A stretch of DNA of 64,000 nt, taken from the NCBI GenBank assembly GCA_047518265.1, contig JAKZRG010000055.1, positions 62,001 through 126,000 of the forward strand, in the 5' to 3' direction. This document shows positions 1 through 8,824 of this stretch, one piece after another. Numbering within the stretch: position 1 is the first letter of the stretch; each line of letters begins with the position of its first letter. The notes under the pieces are model-generated. The model searched no databases and had not been told where the DNA came from. It worked only from the letters and a program-made list of their open reading frames with translations. A program made the position numbers and the translations under genes. The DNA comes from Oceanospirillum sp047518265. Lineage in GTDB: Bacteria > Pseudomonadota > Gammaproteobacteria > Pseudomonadales > Halomonadaceae.

Positions 1-854
1 TGCCGGCTAAACCTCAACTGTTGTCTTTTGATCGATATGAACAGATGCTGGGACAGAATATGCGTGAGTGGTGTGCGTCATCACGCTTTTTGGCATATAA
101 AAACCTAGCAGAGCTGGAGGCCAGCCGTTATCTCTATTTGATGTTACCCAGACACGTTTTGCGCTCGCCATATCAAGGGCGCTTTTCCTATCTGTCTTAC
201 CAAGAGAAGCAGACAGCAGAAGGGAGTGAGCTGTTATGGGGGAGTGCTATCTATTCTTTAGCGGCCAATATTTTATTTGCTTTTGAGCAGCAAAAATCTT
301 TTACCTTGTTAACAGGCCCTGAATGGGGACGGGAGCGTTTATTCGCGCCTTATATTGATCCCGTTTCAGGGATGGCATTATCACCTGCTGAGATTAACTT
401 TCCTCCTTCCTTGATTGCCGATTTAGCCGATCAAGGCATTGTTGCTATGAGTGCCTTAGCAGAGGAAAAAAGTAGCTGCTTTACCCTATTGCATAGTTTT
501 CATGCTTTGACTTACGACGATGAGAATGTACCTCCAGATAGCCAGTTACCTTATCTGTTAACCATTTGCCGTATTGCTCATATGATGAAAGTCGTTTTTC
601 GAGAGCAAATCGGTACATTGGATGATCCTGAGGCTTTGCGTCAAAAACTAGAGCGTTGGTTAAAAGCCTTTGTTGTAGATCTTGAAGCACCCGCAGAAGA
701 GGTGATGATGAAAAAGCCTTTTCGGGCTGCGTCCGTGCGTATGGAGGAATCAACATCTGGGGTAGGCATGAGAGTGGAATTAACACCGCACCTTAGGTTT
801 ATGAACCAGCAATTTAGTTTATCGCTGGATCTGATTTTGCAGGAGGCGGATTAA
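1..854 (+). CDS. tssC: T6SS sheath large subunit TssC (VipB), 3' part
   Basis: This is the C-terminal part (about 284 residues) of the large contractile-sheath subunit of the type VI secretion system, which assembles with TssB around the Hcp tube in the cytoplasm. The frame is open from base 3 with no stop, so the true start lies upstream of the window; the TTG at 21 is not a start. Family-typical sequence includes the LPYLLTICRIAHMMKV segment followed by the end domain with KPFRAASVRMEE and a beta-rich tail. The stop overlaps the hcp start (TAATG), so the two are translationally coupled. The identification rests on the conserved C-terminal domain and on the tssE-F-G genes that follow. Confidence 0.9.
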   Translation, partial: PAKPQLLSFDRYEQMLGQNMREWCASSRFLAYKNLAELEASRYLYLMLPRHVLRSPYQGRFSYLSYQEKQTAEGSELLWGSAIYSLAANILFAFEQQKSFTLLTGPEWGRERLFAPYIDPVSGMALSPAEINFPPSLIADLADQGIVAMSALAEEKSSCFTLLHSFHALTYDDENVPPDSQLPYLLTICRIAHMMKVVFREQIGTLDDPEALRQKLERWLKAFVVDLEAPAEEVMMKKPFRAASVRMEESTSGVGMRVELTPHLRFMNQQFSLSLDLILQEAD

Positions 855-1351
855 TGGCTAGGCCGGGATTTGTTGAGGTAGAAAGTAGTATACAGGGTGT
901 ACTTTCAGGTCCTGAAAGTATTATGACTCGGGTTAATCTGAGTCACGTTCTAGCGTTTGAACATAGCGTACAGATGCCCCAATCCTCTGGTACTACAGTA
1001 GGCGTTTTTGGTGGTCAGCCCGTGCATCAGCCGGTGGTATTTGTAAAACCTATTGATGAGACAACACCTCAGTTATATCAGGCGCTATGTGAACGAGAGT
1101 TATTAAATAAAATGGTTTTCTTCTGGACACGTTTTAATCCTAAAGGAGACGTGGAGCTGATATATGAAGTTGAGTTGCTAAAAGCTCGCCTCGTTAGCGT
1201 ACAGCCGCAGATGCCAGACTTAAGCCTGCCGAATAATGATGCTTTACCGTATCGAGAAAAAGTATCCGTCATTTATGAAACGATCAATTGGCGTTACGGC
1301 CCTGCTGCCGAGATTGAATATAAAACTCGTAGCGAGGCCGGCCAAGCATGA
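854..1351 (+). CDS. hcp: T6SS tube protein Hcp (TssD)
   Basis: Hcp forms the hexameric rings of the T6SS inner tube and is also secreted. The 165-residue length fits the family. The recognisable core is a beta-barrel with HQPVVFVKPIDETTPQL (the usual H-x-P-x-x-F-x-K-x-x-D-x-x-S/T-P-x-L block), then LIYEVELLKARLVSVQP, and the C-terminal strand VSVIYETINWRY. The start codon overlaps the tssC stop and the stop overlaps the tssE start (ATGA). An hcp placed between tssC and tssE is one of several known orders. No C-terminal effector extension is present, so it is a structural Hcp. Confidence 0.9.
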   Translation: MARPGFVEVESSIQGVLSGPESIMTRVNLSHVLAFEHSVQMPQSSGTTVGVFGGQPVHQPVVFVKPIDETTPQLYQALCERELLNKMVFFWTRFNPKGDVELIYEVELLKARLVSVQPQMPDLSLPNNDALPYREKVSVIYETINWRYGPAAEIEYKTRSEAGQA

Positions 1352-1809
1352 AAAGACGCTTACTGGAGAGATTGGCTGATAATGTTCAAATGGATATGGA
1401 CAGTTTGGTGTTATCCGTCTCCACTCATTTACAACAATTATTGAATACTCGACACGGCTCCTGTTTGACTCGTCGGGATATGGGGCTGCCTAGCATATCG
1501 CCTTTGTCCCTACATGGAGATGATCGACAACTGATTCAATTAACCCGAGTGATCCAGCAACAAGTAAAGAGTTTTGAGCCAAGGTTATCTAAGACTCAGT
1601 TATCCCTAGATAGCGAAAATCAGCAACAACTGGTCTTTCGTTTATTAGGTGATATCCGCTTTGGTTATGAAAGCGTACAGGTTGATTTACGGCTCTTTAT
1701 CGATAGTGACGGTATTGTTGATGTACGGGTTGAGCACTATCAGCGGGTGGATTTTTTAGAAGATCAGTCGAATGTATCGTTACAAAAAGCGCTTAATGTC
1801 AGCAGATAG
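1348..1809 (+). CDS. tssE: T6SS baseplate protein TssE (gp25-like)
   Basis: TssE is the gp25/GpW-like baseplate wedge protein that initiates sheath polymerisation with TssF, TssG and TssK. The 153-residue protein has the usual elements: N-terminal RRLLERL, a central region with RHGSCLTRRDMGLPSI (the LNTR-G-x-x-x-x-DYGLP motif of the family), and the C-terminal beta domain with LVFRLLGDI and VDLRLFIDSDG. It starts inside the hcp stop codon. A 61-base gap separates it from tssF. Confidence 0.88.
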   Translation: MKRRLLERLADNVQMDMDSLVLSVSTHLQQLLNTRHGSCLTRRDMGLPSISPLSLHGDDRQLIQLTRVIQQQVKSFEPRLSKTQLSLDSENQQQLVFRLLGDIRFGYESVQVDLRLFIDSDGIVDVRVEHYQRVDFLEDQSNVSLQKALNVSR

Positions 1810-1870
1810 AATCTATTTTTGAACAGATCGATATTTTTGCTTTAAGCATATAAAGATAACAACGGGTTAA

Positions 1871-3601
1871 GTGAATCCTTCTATGGCCAAAATTGATCAG
1901 CATTATCAGGACGAGCTGTTTCGTTTACAGACGATTGCTGCGGAATACGCCAAGGCTAATCCTTCTCAGGCCGGTAATCTTGTAGGCTCAGGCACTGATC
2001 CTGATGTGGAGCGTATTCTTGAAGGGGTCGCATTTCTAACAGCTGGCCTAAAAGCGGAATTGGAACAAGATCAGGATCAGTTATTACATAACCTTTTACA
2101 AGTTGCTGCACCTGAATTACTGCGGCCTTTGCCTTCTACTGCGATGTTAAAGTTTTCACCTCGCAGCGGGTTGAAATCAGAAATGACATTATCTGCTGGT
2201 ACGCCTGTATCAGGTTTAAATAGTAATGGAAAACGTTGTGAACTCCGAACGTTACTCCCTTTAAAGCTTTGGCCCATTGAATTATCAAATTTGTCATTTG
2301 GGAAAAGCCGGGATCACGAAGTTGGTGTATATAAATTTAGCCTGACGTTGAACTGTTTACAGGGTAGTCTTGATCAGTTATCAGAAAAAAAATTACCTCT
2401 TTATTTAAATGGCAATCATGGTGTCGTGAGTAAATTGCTGAATGGTTTACTGCATCATTGTGAGCAATTCACAGCCTCTTGGGGAAATAAACAGATTAAT
2501 ACGGATCTACCGGGGCTTAATACTGAGTTATTGCAATGGCCGGTTACCGAGGACGATGCACCAGAGTTGCCTGGACAGCGTTTATTGCAACGCTATTTTT
2601 TATCGCCGGAATTAGCCCAGGGTGTAAACTTGGATTTCAGCTTTATTCCTGCAGACAGTACCGAGAAAGCCTTAACCCTGACTTGGTATATGGATAGCCA
2701 GACGGATTGGCCGAAACTGGATCTTCAGAGTGTTTTTTGTTTATTCGCTGTACCTGCTATCAATCTGTTTATACGTGAAACACCTCCTCAGGTAAGGGAT
2801 TATCGGCAGCCGTTTATGCCTCTAATGCCCAGGGAACGTACGGATGAATCCTTAGCGGTATACCGTATTAAATCAGTGCGGGGACAGTTACGGAGTCAAC
2901 CTGATGCTCATTATTATCAGCCTTTTTGGCAACAAGCATCAGCGGATGACCTTATTTATCAAGAACAGCTCCAGAGCCATCCCGTTACTGGCGAATTACA
3001 ATTGTCGGTGGCGTTAAATGGAGATCTATTACAAGGGCAAGAGGTGATTAGGGCTAAGCTCTTTTGTACCAATGGCACAGAAGCGAATAGTTTGTTACCT
3101 GGTCAGTTAACGGAGCATACTACAGGGTCATCTGAGATGGTGGATTTTACTAATCTGACCTCAACAACACCCTATCGTAGAGTACTGCCGACACGGGATA
3201 TGCAGTGGCAGGCAATTCAACAGTTATGCAGTAATCTATTGGGCGGTTTAAATCTACAATCTTTGCATAATGGTTTAAGGCAACTGGCTGTAAATGGTAG
3301 TCCTGATAGTGCACGCTTACAAATCAATCTAAAAAAGATTGAAGCAATTAAGGCGCTGGATGTCGCGATGAGTGAACGTTTAATCTCATCCGTTTTATTA
3401 CGAGGCTTTAGTTTGCATCTGTCTATTGCAGGAGATCACTTCCCCTCTAAAAGTGAAATGAAACTGTTTACTACGATGTTGCAGCAGTTCTTTTTGAGCA
3501 TTGTACCGATGAATCATTTCTGTGAACTTATTATCACGGATAAACAGACAGGGGAGCAGGTGCAATGGCCACCGATGCTGGGCAGACAGTCCCTGCTGTA
3601 A
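1871..3601 (+). CDS. tssF: T6SS baseplate protein TssF
   Basis: TssF is a core wedge component of the T6SS baseplate. The 576 residues match the family length. The N-terminus is characteristic (YQDELFRLQTIAAEYAKANPSQAG, then DPDVERILEGVAFLTAGL), followed by LLQVAAPELLRPLPSTAML; the C-terminal part contains the R-G-F-SLHLSI and FPSKSEMKLFTTMLQQFF segments. The frame opens at GTG 1871; an in-frame ATG at 1883 (MAKIDQHY) is a possible alternative and neither has a strong ribosome-binding site. The end overlaps tssG by 37 bases. Confidence 0.9.
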   Translation: MNPSMAKIDQHYQDELFRLQTIAAEYAKANPSQAGNLVGSGTDPDVERILEGVAFLTAGLKAELEQDQDQLLHNLLQVAAPELLRPLPSTAMLKFSPRSGLKSEMTLSAGTPVSGLNSNGKRCELRTLLPLKLWPIELSNLSFGKSRDHEVGVYKFSLTLNCLQGSLDQLSEKKLPLYLNGNHGVVSKLLNGLLHHCEQFTASWGNKQINTDLPGLNTELLQWPVTEDDAPELPGQRLLQRYFLSPELAQGVNLDFSFIPADSTEKALTLTWYMDSQTDWPKLDLQSVFCLFAVPAINLFIRETPPQVRDYRQPFMPLMPRERTDESLAVYRIKSVRGQLRSQPDAHYYQPFWQQASADDLIYQEQLQSHPVTGELQLSVALNGDLLQGQEVIRAKLFCTNGTEANSLLPGQLTEHTTGSSEMVDFTNLTSTTPYRRVLPTRDMQWQAIQQLCSNLLGGLNLQSLHNGLRQLAVNGSPDSARLQINLKKIEAIKALDVAMSERLISSVLLRGFSLHLSIAGDHFPSKSEMKLFTTMLQQFFLSIVPMNHFCELIITDKQTGEQVQWPPMLGRQSLL

Positions 3602-4554
3602 TTCAGGATCTGTTAGAAAATGGTCATCAATACAGCTTGATTCAGGCTTATCGTTTATTGAATGCCTTTGGCGGGCCGAAAGCTCATATTAAGATGCGTC
3701 CTTCACTGAAGATGGATAGTGCTCGTAGTGTGATTGAACGAGTTGAGCAGCTTGATCCTCTACATTTTTGTATTGAGTTAAATATCTTTAGCTTGTACGG
3801 CCGTAATGGGATCTTGCCGGCTTATATCACCGAGATGTTGTTGCAGGATGAACAGGAGGAGCATGGCCAGAGTCGGCAGTTTTTAGACCTGTTAAATCAG
3901 CGTGTTTATGAACTGTTACTGGATGGACGACAGCGCACCAGTGTTATATCTGAGGATCAGGATTTTCAGAGTAGTGCCTTGTTTCAGCGCTTAAATGCTC
4001 TGGCTGGGCTAGATGGGAATAAAGTGACCTTTAATACCCCAGATAAGCCCCATCGATTAAGGTATTTTAAATTATTGTCATCTCCTTTTCGTTCGGCGGA
4101 AGGACTTGCAACCTTAGTCAGTGACGTAATGGAAAAGGTTCCAGTAGAGATTAGGCAGTGTTCAAATCGAACCGTACGCTTACCCAAAGAGGTACAGATG
4201 GCTTTAGGGCAAAGTCGTGCGGCTATTGGAGAGGGGGCTTTATTAGGGCATCAGTTACAAGAAAGTAATGGTACGTTTGAGCTGCAGATAGGCCCAATGG
4301 CTTATAGTCGATTCGATCAACTGTTACAGGATGTCGATCAATGGGATCAGTTAAGACAGCTGGTTCGCTTATATCTAACACAGCCTTTACGTTGTGAATT
4401 AATTTTTTTACTGAACTGTGCTGATTTTTCGTCATGTAAAACCGGTCTGAATAACTGGGGACAATTAGGTCGTAATGCTTGGCTGTTGCAGCCAGATCTA
4501 ATGTCAGTTGATGGTCATTCTTATCAGTTAGAAGCCCGTATCGCACTGGATTAA
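3565..4554 (+). CDS. tssG: T6SS baseplate protein TssG
   Basis: TssG pairs with TssF in the baseplate wedge. The 329-residue protein begins with the family pattern of a helix followed by SLIQAYRLLNAFGG, then RPSLKM and the LNIFSLYGRNGILPAYITE block (F-G-L-x-G-x-x-G-x-LP-x-x-x-TE in the family); the C-terminal half has LGHQLQESNGTFELQIGPM and a terminal W-L-LQP segment. The start at 3565 overlaps the end of tssF and has GGGGAG about 9 bases upstream. The T6SS part of the locus ends here; tssH, tssK-tssM and vgrG are not in the window. Confidence 0.9.
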   Translation: MATDAGQTVPAVIQDLLENGHQYSLIQAYRLLNAFGGPKAHIKMRPSLKMDSARSVIERVEQLDPLHFCIELNIFSLYGRNGILPAYITEMLLQDEQEEHGQSRQFLDLLNQRVYELLLDGRQRTSVISEDQDFQSSALFQRLNALAGLDGNKVTFNTPDKPHRLRYFKLLSSPFRSAEGLATLVSDVMEKVPVEIRQCSNRTVRLPKEVQMALGQSRAAIGEGALLGHQLQESNGTFELQIGPMAYSRFDQLLQDVDQWDQLRQLVRLYLTQPLRCELIFLLNCADFSSCKTGLNNWGQLGRNAWLLQPDLMSVDGHSYQLEARIALD

Positions 4555-4567
4555 GTTGGAGCACTTT

Positions 4568-5923
4568 ATGTTGAGCTATCGTGTCAAAAATATGATTAGC
4601 TGGCTGTTATTGGCCCTGGCAGGGATTTTGATTCTCTTTTGGGGCTACCAAAAAAGTCAGGAGTCAAAATTAATCCGTATTGCGACAGCCTCTAAGGGCG
4701 GGTATTACTTTCAATACGGCAGTCTATTAAAACGCTATAAAAAAAAAAAAACCGATTATGAGGTTCAGCTTTTAGTGACCCGTGGCTCGGTAGATAACCG
4801 GGGACGCTTACTGGCTAAGGAAGCTGATTTTGCTATTGTTGGGACAAACTCAGTCTCTTTGCAAAACTTGTTTGTAGTGGCTCCATTATGGCAAGACTAT
4901 ATGCATCTTGTGGTGCGTAAAGACAGTGATATTAACTCCTTGTCGGATATGGCTGGTCGGAATATTGCTTTGGGTAAACAGGGTTCGGGCTATCGGGCCC
5001 AGTCCATGAAGGTATTGGAACATTTTGCATTGGAACCCGAGCAGTTTGGCCAAAATGAGCTCTACTTTACCAAGCTATTAAGTGATCCGACACTCGAAGG
5101 CGCGATTGTTACAACAGGCCTGTTAAATCCAGATTTGCGTCAGGTGATGGCTAGTGGCCAATTCCAATTGGCAGGACTGGAGGGTGCTGAAGGCTATGCC
5201 TTGAATCATTCGCAACTGACGACGGCGCGTATCCCTGCTGGGGTTTATAGTTCAGTTAGTGGGCCAGCTCCTTCTCAGTCCGTAGAAACCATTGCCACTT
5301 ATGCGGTTATGGCGGCGCGTAAGGATCTACCGGAAAAAATGGTACAGGCGGTATTGGATCAATTAAATAGCGATCAGATGCGTCATGAAGCACCGGTTAT
5401 GCTGAATGTGAATCCTACTGAGGATTCTGTTTTACGTTATCTGCCACTACATTCTGTCAGTATGCGTTATTACAATCCATTTGTTGGTTTAGATAATTTC
5501 TCTCGTTTATTAGGGCAGATTGCAGAGCATAAGATCCTGATTATCGAAGGGATAATTATCTTAATTGTGGTCATTATGCAGTTGAGTAAGCTCAGTCGTC
5601 GTCGTATTGAGCTGGAGCGTGTCAATATGGCTGCGGAATTAGAGACTCTCTTCCAGCAAGTGGTAGAGGTTGAAAGTGCTCAAAAAGGAGCTCGTGATTG
5701 GCGCTTGTTAAAACAGTACTTAGTTGAGGTTATGAAGCTGAAGAGGCAGGCTGTGGAGTTAGTACACGGTTCTGAATTGGCTGAGTCCATTCTGTTTTTA
5801 AGCACCATGCAGCAATGTGCTGATGTGATGCGTCAAATAGAATGGCGTTTATCGGCTATGCAATTGAGTGAATCTGCATTGCAAGAAGTAGATGCGGCAA
5901 AAGCTTTAGTTCGAGAAGTATAA
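4568..5923 (+). CDS. Membrane-anchored TAXI-type solute-binding protein
   Basis: The periplasmic domain resembles TAXI solute receptors of TRAP transporters: IRIATASKGGYYFQYG, then LVTRGSVDNRGRLLAKEADFAIVG, SLSDMAGRNIALGKQGSGYR and a C-terminal helix region. It is not a normal soluble receptor. A first membrane segment (about residues 9-26) holds the N-terminus and a second (about 322-342) is followed by about 110 residues of charged, probably coiled-coil cytoplasmic sequence. The start was chosen at ATG 4568 with GGAG upstream; TTG 4556 is less likely. No TRAP membrane subunits are nearby, so transport is doubtful and a sensing role is more likely. A run of 13 A (4739-4751) encodes four lysines. 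Confidence 0.7.
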   Translation: MLSYRVKNMISWLLLALAGILILFWGYQKSQESKLIRIATASKGGYYFQYGSLLKRYKKKKTDYEVQLLVTRGSVDNRGRLLAKEADFAIVGTNSVSLQNLFVVAPLWQDYMHLVVRKDSDINSLSDMAGRNIALGKQGSGYRAQSMKVLEHFALEPEQFGQNELYFTKLLSDPTLEGAIVTTGLLNPDLRQVMASGQFQLAGLEGAEGYALNHSQLTTARIPAGVYSSVSGPAPSQSVETIATYAVMAARKDLPEKMVQAVLDQLNSDQMRHEAPVMLNVNPTEDSVLRYLPLHSVSMRYYNPFVGLDNFSRLLGQIAEHKILIIEGIIILIVVIMQLSKLSRRRIELERVNMAAELETLFQQVVEVESAQKGARDWRLLKQYLVEVMKLKRQAVELVHGSELAESILFLSTMQQCADVMRQIEWRLSAMQLSESALQEVDAAKALVREV

Positions 5924-5926
5924 GAG

Positions 5927-6805
5927 ATGTCTGAAGGTAAGAAAAAGACAAAGCACTCCTCTCTAACATTACGTTTAGGTGGTACTTTGGTTTTTGTCTT
6001 GGTTTTTAGCGTTGGTTTAAGCTCGTTGTTAACTTATTTTAATTTTGAGAAGCGTCATCGAGAGCTAATAAGCTCTCGATTAGAGGTGATGCTGGATGAG
6101 ATTAGGATAGGTATAGAGCAAGGAACTAATCTTGGTTTGCCACTGAGTTCGTTAATGGATACCAACTCTCAATTACAGACGTTACTGGCAACAGATTCTT
6201 ATATTCATCAGGCCTCGGTAGTGACTCGTGATGGCAAACGCCTCTTTTCAGCGGGAGCAATAGAGCCATTACCGGCGACTATATTGTCTGATATTTCAAT
6301 GAGCAGTGCTGTAGAGTTTGTAACCGGTCAGGCAAGTCCGACATTAGAAAAAGCGGCAAAGAAAAGCATATCGTTAATTGACTTGATACCGTTACATTGG
6401 TTTAAACAGAAGGCCAACCGTACTGATACCTTGTTTATAGAAAATAAACAGTACTTACTAGTGGCAGAGCCTTTATTTAATACCTTTGATATACAAACAG
6501 GGTTAGTGGTACTTGCTTATCAACGTGACGGCTATCGATTAAAAAATATGGCTGTATTGGTGCAGCAGGCTAAACAGTCTGGCCTTTGGATCTTACTCAG
6601 TGTAATCACTGGCTTGATATTGTTGTGGCTAGTATTACACCGGTTGCGGGTTTTGATTGCAGGAATGGATCAATCCTTGGAAAAAAGTCTTGCGGGTTCT
6701 GATGAACAGTATGTCGTAAAAAACCAACAGGATGATCTGGAAAAAGAGTTTAATCAGCTCCATCAAAGTGTGCAGGAGGCACGACGACGGAACCCGTCGG
6801 GGTAA
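5927..6805 (+). CDS. Two-TM sensor-like membrane protein
   Basis: The 292-residue protein has the architecture of a receptor input module without an output domain. A short basic N-terminus is followed by TM1 (about 17-38), a periplasmic domain of about 180 residues that looks PAS/Cache-like (ending in LVAEPLFNTFDIQTGLVVLAY), TM2 (about 219-240) and a HAMP-like helix with a hydrophilic coiled tail (DDLEKEFNQLHQSVQEARRR). No kinase, GGDEF or methyl-accepting domain follows. It starts 4 bases after the TAXI gene. It probably passes a signal to a partner protein, but the partner and ligand cannot be read from sequence. Confidence 0.6.
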   Translation: MSEGKKKTKHSSLTLRLGGTLVFVLVFSVGLSSLLTYFNFEKRHRELISSRLEVMLDEIRIGIEQGTNLGLPLSSLMDTNSQLQTLLATDSYIHQASVVTRDGKRLFSAGAIEPLPATILSDISMSSAVEFVTGQASPTLEKAAKKSISLIDLIPLHWFKQKANRTDTLFIENKQYLLVAEPLFNTFDIQTGLVVLAYQRDGYRLKNMAVLVQQAKQSGLWILLSVITGLILLWLVLHRLRVLIAGMDQSLEKSLAGSDEQYVVKNQQDDLEKEFNQLHQSVQEARRRNPSG

Positions 6806-6880
6806 ACGGGATTGTTTTGATCGATTATATGGTTCCCTTCAAAAATAACACCCGACTACACAAGAGATGAGGATAGCCTC

Positions 6881-8824
6881 TTGATTAAACGAATCTCTAT
6901 GTCTAGCAGCATTATCATGATTGCTGTTTTGATTATTGTCTTAGGGACGGCTATCAGTTCCTGGCAATCCCTGGATTTAATTAAGTCTAATTTACAACCT
7001 GTAGAGCAAGATAAAGCTGCTATCTTAGCTGATTCAACCAGTCGATTAATTAATCGTATGCTGGACTACGGTATTCCCTTCGAGCTCTTTAGCAAAATGG
7101 AGCAGGTCTTAGCCAGTCGCTTAGATGGCCATAAAGATTTGCATTATCTGGCTATAGTGGATACTTCCGAAAATATTCTATATCAGGCTTCTGTTCAGAA
7201 TGGGGCTGAAGAGCAAAATTATTCCCTATACCGTTATGAACTGAAACATGATGAACATCTCATTGGGGAGATTTTAGTCGGCTTTGATCCTGGTTTTATG
7301 GCTCAGGTGTTTAAAGAGATTGGTTACGATGTTGCCACTATTTTGGTTGTTACATTGTTATTGGCTATGGAGCTGCTGATCTTTATTACAACCTATCATG
7401 TTAAAACGCCCATGGCTGGTTTAAGGGAGATGATGTCTAGGGTCAGTGAAAAGGACTTGGGACAAGTGACTGTTTTCCCCGGTAAGGATGAGTTATCTCT
7501 ATTTGGTAATAAAGTGGGGTTGGCGATTGAGAAAATGAGCTATTGGTTGTCTGCACAAGGTCAATCTCAAGATTATCATTTAAGAAAAAGTGGGCCAAAG
7601 AAGGTCGGTTTAACTAAGTTATCTTATGTGCGCCCGCCACTATTTCTGGTTATTTTCTCAGAATCCATGTCGTTATCTTTTTTTCCTTCTTATGTGCATT
7701 CACTTTATGAACCCATTCCAGGTTTGTCTTTGAGCTTAGTAATAGGCTTGCCTATATCTCTGTTTATGCTGGTTTGGGCGTTATCGCTACCTATGGCGGG
7801 CCAGTGGTCTGACAGTGTTGGGCGAAAAAAAGCTTTTATGGTTGGTGCTGGTTTGACGGCTATTGGACTATTTCTGACCGCTTGGTGTGATAATCTCTGG
7901 CAGTTATTAATTGTTCGCTCGATCACAGCGGTAGGGTATGGCATTGTTTTTATTACGGCCCAAGGCTATGTCACGGATAACACGACTATAGAGAACCGTA
8001 CCAGTGGCATGGCGATGTTCTTATCTGGTTTCTTCTCCGGTTCTTTATGCGGTGCGGCCATTGGCGGTATTTTGGCAGATCGCATTGGTTTCGAAATAAC
8101 CTTTATGCTCTCGGCAGTATTGTCTTTGGCTTCAGCCCTGTTTGTGATGCAGTTTTTTGTATCTGTTAAGAAAAAAGATGATGGGGCGGCAACCAAGCTA
8201 TCTCTGAGGGATTTTACGACTTTATTAACAGATAAATACTTCTTACTGATTACCTTTTTATCGGCTATTCCAGCCAAACTGTTACTGACCGGTTTTTTAT
8301 ATTATACCGGCCCAGTTTATCTCAACGAATTAGGGGCCAATCAGTCATCTGTAGGGCGAATTCTAATGGCCTATGGCTTAGCTATTGTGGTTGTTTCACC
8401 ATTAAGTGCTTGGTTAGGGGATAGACTGAAGAAAAAAACGGTATTTATTATGTTTGGTGGTGGCTTATCGGCGTTGGCCCTTTTATCCGTTTATCTGATT
8501 CCAGGCATCTATGGCATGTTCACAGGTGTTTTATTGTTGGGTATTGCTCATGGGGTCGGCGTTTCTCCTCAGTTATCCTTATTAACGGAAAAAGTAAAAT
8601 TGAAAGGAGGATTAACCCTTGGCAAAACTATTGGGATTTTTCGATTAACAGAGCGAATAGGTAATATTGCCGGCCCTTTAGTGGCAGCAACGCTGATTGG
8701 TTTACTGGGTTTTAAAACATCATTTTTATGGCTGGCTTCTGGAGTGGCAGTAAGCCTGATTCTATTGGTTGTACTCTATCAGGTATTTAAAAAACTGGAT
8801 CAGCGGCAGTTGCAGGAGGCGTAG
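6881..8824 (+). CDS. Sensor-HAMP domain fused to MFS transporter
   Basis: Two modules are joined in one 647-residue reading frame. Residues about 1-235 are a receptor-like input unit: TM1 (10-28), a periplasmic domain, TM2 (about 152-175) and a HAMP-like segment (TPMAGLREMMSRVSEKDLG). Residues about 245-640 form a 12-TM major facilitator transporter with the motif-A signature GQWSDSVGRKKAFMVGAG and the family-typical LADRIGFEITFMLSA between halves. The start is TTG 6881 with GAGG 8 bases upstream; ATG 6899 is possible but has no visible site. It lies 75 bases after the preceding gene and directly abuts the next. The transported substrate is not identifiable. Confidence 0.72.
   Translation: MIKRISMSSSIIMIAVLIIVLGTAISSWQSLDLIKSNLQPVEQDKAAILADSTSRLINRMLDYGIPFELFSKMEQVLASRLDGHKDLHYLAIVDTSENILYQASVQNGAEEQNYSLYRYELKHDEHLIGEILVGFDPGFMAQVFKEIGYDVATILVVTLLLAMELLIFITTYHVKTPMAGLREMMSRVSEKDLGQVTVFPGKDELSLFGNKVGLAIEKMSYWLSAQGQSQDYHLRKSGPKKVGLTKLSYVRPPLFLVIFSESMSLSFFPSYVHSLYEPIPGLSLSLVIGLPISLFMLVWALSLPMAGQWSDSVGRKKAFMVGAGLTAIGLFLTAWCDNLWQLLIVRSITAVGYGIVFITAQGYVTDNTTIENRTSGMAMFLSGFFSGSLCGAAIGGILADRIGFEITFMLSAVLSLASALFVMQFFVSVKKKDDGAATKLSLRDFTTLLTDKYFLLITFLSAIPAKLLLTGFLYYTGPVYLNELGANQSSVGRILMAYGLAIVVVSPLSAWLGDRLKKKTVFIMFGGGLSALALLSVYLIPGIYGMFTGVLLLGIAHGVGVSPQLSLLTEKVKLKGGLTLGKTIGIFRLTERIGNIAGPLVAATLIGLLGFKTSFLWLASGVAVSLILLVVLYQVFKKLDQRQLQEA

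Noticed and set aside
21..23. TTG at base 21 as start of the first gene
   Set aside because: The frame is open to the window edge and TssC needs about 200 more N-terminal residues, so the gene begins upstream.
4223..4564. 113-codon frame antisense to tssG
   Set aside because: It is complementary to a well-supported family gene and has no features of its own.
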